Shown piece by piece: positions 21,674 through 23,720 of a stretch of 23,720 nucleotides of DNA. A program made the position numbers and the translations under genes. Numbering within the stretch: position 1 is the stretch's first letter; each line of letters opens with the position of its first letter. Origin of the DNA: an uncultured Lachnospiraceae bacterium (lineage in GTDB: Bacteria; Bacillota; Clostridia; Lachnospirales; Lachnospiraceae); contig CAJUMM010000024.1 of the NCBI GenBank assembly GCA_910586955.1, positions 1 through 23,720 on the forward strand, written 5' to 3'. The notes under the pieces were generated by a model. The model was not told the origin of the DNA. It did not search any database and saw only the letters and a list, made by a program, of their open reading frames with translations.

Positions 21674-23719
21674 ATGAAGAAAAAGGTGAAATTGAAGGGA
21701 CAGCTGAAGAGCTATTTACAGTGGCCGCTGGTTCTGAGCGTTTTACTGCTGATCATGAATCTCTGCATGTATCCCATTTCCGTGAAAGCCGGAATTTTAA
21801 TGTCCGTGTTTCTGGTGGTCTATGTGGGGATCGTGGTGATGCTGTATGTAAACGGCCGTTCCCGGATTTACAGCGATCTGGTTTCTTTTGCTGCCCAGTA
21901 TGGGCAGATTCAGAGGAAGCTTCTGAAAGAACTGGCAATTCCCTATGCCCTTTTGGAGGAAGACGGAAAGGTTATCTGGGCCAATACGGCGTTCTTCCAG
22001 GTGAGCGGAAAGAGTAAGAAAAACCTGCGCAAGTCCATTTCCTGGTTTTTCCCCGAGTTTACGAAGGATATCCTGTCTGCGGAGGAGTGGGAGGACAGCC
22101 GGATGGTCCGCTTTTCCTGCGAGGAACGGGATTACCGGGCGGATGTCCGGCGGGTTTACATGGATGAGGTGCTGGATACGGGGGCCTTTGTGGAGACGGA
22201 GGAAGAGAGCTTTCTCATTGCCGTGTATCTCTTTGACGAGACGGAAATCAACCGGTATATCCGCATGACCCGGGAGCAGAGGCTGGTGGCCGGCCTGGTG
22301 TATCTGGATAATTATGAGGAAGCCCTGGATACGGTGGAGGAAGTGCGCCGTTCCCTCCTGGTGGCCCTGGTGGATCGGAAGATCAACAAGTATATCGGGG
22401 CTTTCGGCGGAATCGTGAAGAAAATCGAGAAAGATAAGTATTTTATTGCTGTCCAGGAAAAAGATCTTCCTGTCATGCGGGAGAGCAAGTTTGAGCTTCT
22501 GCAGGACGTGAAAACCGTGAATATCGGAAATGAGATGGCCGTGACCATCAGTATCGGCCTGGGAATGAGCGGGAAGACCTTTGCGGAAAATTATGATTAT
22601 GCCCGGATTGCCATTGATTTGGCTTTGGCCAGGGGCGGCGATCAGGTAGTGCTTAAAGAGGGAGAGAATATTTCCTATTTCGGAGGAAAGACCCAGCAGG
22701 TGGAGAAAGCTACCAGGGTGAAGGCCAGGGTGAAAGCCCATGCCCTCCAGGAGTTTATTGAGAGCCGGGATAAGGTAATGGTCATGGGACATAAGCTGAC
22801 GGATGCCGATTCCTTTGGGGCCTCCATCGGAATTTACCGGGCAGCTAAGGTCCTGGGCAAGCGGGCCTATATTGTTCTCAACCAGGTGACAAGCTCCGTG
22901 CGGCCCATGCGGGAGTGTTTTCTGGACAATCCGGCCTATGAGCCTGATATGTTTTTGAATAACGAGCAGGCCATAGAAATGATTGATTCCAATACGGTTC
23001 TGGTGGTGGTGGATACCAACCGCCCCAGCTATACGGAGTGCAGTGAGCTTTTGAACCGGACGCCTACCATTGTAGTTCTGGATCATCACAGGCAGACCAA
23101 CGAGCAGATCAGCAATGCGGTGCTCTCCTATATTGAGCCCTATGCTTCCTCTGCCTGCGAGATGGTGGCGGAGATTCTGCAGTATTTTGATGAAGGCCTT
23201 AAGATCAAGGCGGTGGAGGCGGACTGCCTCTATGCGGGAATTATTATTGACACGGATAACTTTATGGGCAAGACGGGAGTGCGCACCTTTGAAGCGGCGG
23301 CCTTCCTGCGCCGGTGCGGGGCCGATGTGACCCGGGTGCGCAAGATGTTCCGGAACGGAATGGCAGAGTATAAGGCCAGGGCGGAGGCAGTACGCCATGC
23401 GGAAGTCTACCACGGATTTGCAATTTCCGTGTGTCCCAATGAAAATATTGAGAGTCCCACTATTGTAGGAGCCCAGGCAGCCAATGAGCTGCTGAATATC
23501 ATTGGCGTAAAGGCGTCCATTGTGCTGACCTATTATCAGAAGCGCACCTACATCAGCGCCCGCTCCATTGACGAGGTAAATGTACAGGTTCTGATGGAGC
23601 GCATGGGGGGCGGCGGCCATATGAATGTGGCAGGGGCCCAGCTGGACTGCGGTGTGGAGGAAGCTTCTGAGATTGTAAAGCATACCATTGACAAAATGCA
23701 CGAGGAAGGAGAATTGTAA
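21674..23719 (+). CDS. gdpP: GdpP-type cyclic-di-AMP phosphodiesterase
   Basis: This 681-aa membrane protein is expected to hydrolyse c-di-AMP to pApA. Layout: two transmembrane segments (about 16-34 and 38-58), a PAS domain (about 85-150), a degenerate GGDEF domain (about 195-335, no GGDEF signature), then DHH (about 365-530) with H373, D377/D379, D447, D470-H471-H472 and D526/D528, and DHHA1 near the C-terminus with GGGGHMNVAGA. The length and order match Firmicute GdpP (YybT). The gene is complete, with its stop codon two bases before the window ends. In many relatives rplI and dnaB follow. The ribosome binding site (TTGGAGAAAAG) is moderate. Confidence 0.95.
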   Translation: MKKKVKLKGQLKSYLQWPLVLSVLLLIMNLCMYPISVKAGILMSVFLVVYVGIVVMLYVNGRSRIYSDLVSFAAQYGQIQRKLLKELAIPYALLEEDGKVIWANTAFFQVSGKSKKNLRKSISWFFPEFTKDILSAEEWEDSRMVRFSCEERDYRADVRRVYMDEVLDTGAFVETEEESFLIAVYLFDETEINRYIRMTREQRLVAGLVYLDNYEEALDTVEEVRRSLLVALVDRKINKYIGAFGGIVKKIEKDKYFIAVQEKDLPVMRESKFELLQDVKTVNIGNEMAVTISIGLGMSGKTFAENYDYARIAIDLALARGGDQVVLKEGENISYFGGKTQQVEKATRVKARVKAHALQEFIESRDKVMVMGHKLTDADSFGASIGIYRAAKVLGKRAYIVLNQVTSSVRPMRECFLDNPAYEPDMFLNNEQAIEMIDSNTVLVVVDTNRPSYTECSELLNRTPTIVVLDHHRQTNEQISNAVLSYIEPYASSACEMVAEILQYFDEGLKIKAVEADCLYAGIIIDTDNFMGKTGVRTFEAAAFLRRCGADVTRVRKMFRNGMAEYKARAEAVRHAEVYHGFAISVCPNENIESPTIVGAQAANELLNIIGVKASIVLTYYQKRTYISARSIDEVNVQVLMERMGGGGHMNVAGAQLDCGVEEASEIVKHTIDKMHEEGEL

Positions 23720-23720
23720 T

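Noticed and set aside
21797..23701. Long open frame of 634 codons on the - strand
   Set aside because: It lies wholly opposite gdpP, whose domains and motifs are complete. It has no recognisable motifs and is a codon-bias shadow.
1..23720. Search for CRISPR arrays, insertion sequences, integrases and phage genes
   Set aside because: No regularly spaced repeats, transposase or recombinase motifs, or phage structural proteins are seen. The MNT/HEPN pair is the only clearly foreign-looking block.

Overview
The window looks like chromosome from an anaerobic gut-type Clostridia, most likely Lachnospiraceae. The reasons are the rpsF-ssb-rpsR block followed by a GdpP-type phosphodiesterase, a three-part flavodiiron/rubredoxin/NADH-oxidoreductase fusion, several PTS systems, strong AGGAGG-type ribosome binding sites, and moderate GC with short AT-rich promoters. 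This assignment is inferred from gene content; no species is claimed. Gene density is high, and almost every gene reads on the + strand. The one clear exception is a GntR regulator at 18087-18833. No stretch longer than about 240 bases lacks a gene.

Layout. (1) 1-1466: the 3' part of a tRNA-Cys-like sequence and a terminator, then a SPFH membrane protein followed by an Arc-like ribbon-helix-helix protein. They share a strong promoter whose start region carries a perfect 16-bp palindrome. (2) 1617-10316: a catabolic PTS operon. It encodes a PRD/EIIB/EIIA regulator, mannose-family EIIA, EIIB, EIIC and EIID, an iron-type alcohol dehydrogenase, a zinc-type sugar-alcohol dehydrogenase, a divergent HPr paralogue (His15 and Ser46 kept, Arg17 lost), a class II aldolase and a canonical HPr. 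A 17-bp perfect hairpin bracketed by 24-nt direct repeats sits inside it. The expected chemistry is uptake and phosphorylation of a sugar or polyol, oxidation to a ketose phosphate, then aldol cleavage; the substrate is not identifiable from sequence. (3) 10352-11149: an AT-rich two-gene MNT/HEPN module. (4) 11185-14142: small or housekeeping accessory genes, namely an acidic 64-aa protein, a C_GCAxxG_C_C redox protein, a phosphopantetheinyl transferase, a class B sortase, a sirtuin and a 59-aa DUF951 protein. (5) 14151-15386: rpsF-ssb-rpsR. (6) 15462-18066: the flavodiiron fusion. (7) 18023-21530: a divergently controlled cassette of GntR regulator, SIS-domain protein, and ascorbate-type EIIB and EIIC without an EIIA. 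(8) 21582-23719: gdpP with a structured leader.

I do not see an obvious new defence or mobile system: there is no transposase, integrase, CRISPR array or phage gene. The most interesting items are the paired HPr proteins in the PTS operon, the hairpin/direct-repeat element, the SPFH/RHH pair with its palindromic operator candidate, the anomalous tRNA-Cys-like sequence, and the regulatory DNA of the GntR/SIS/PTS cassette.
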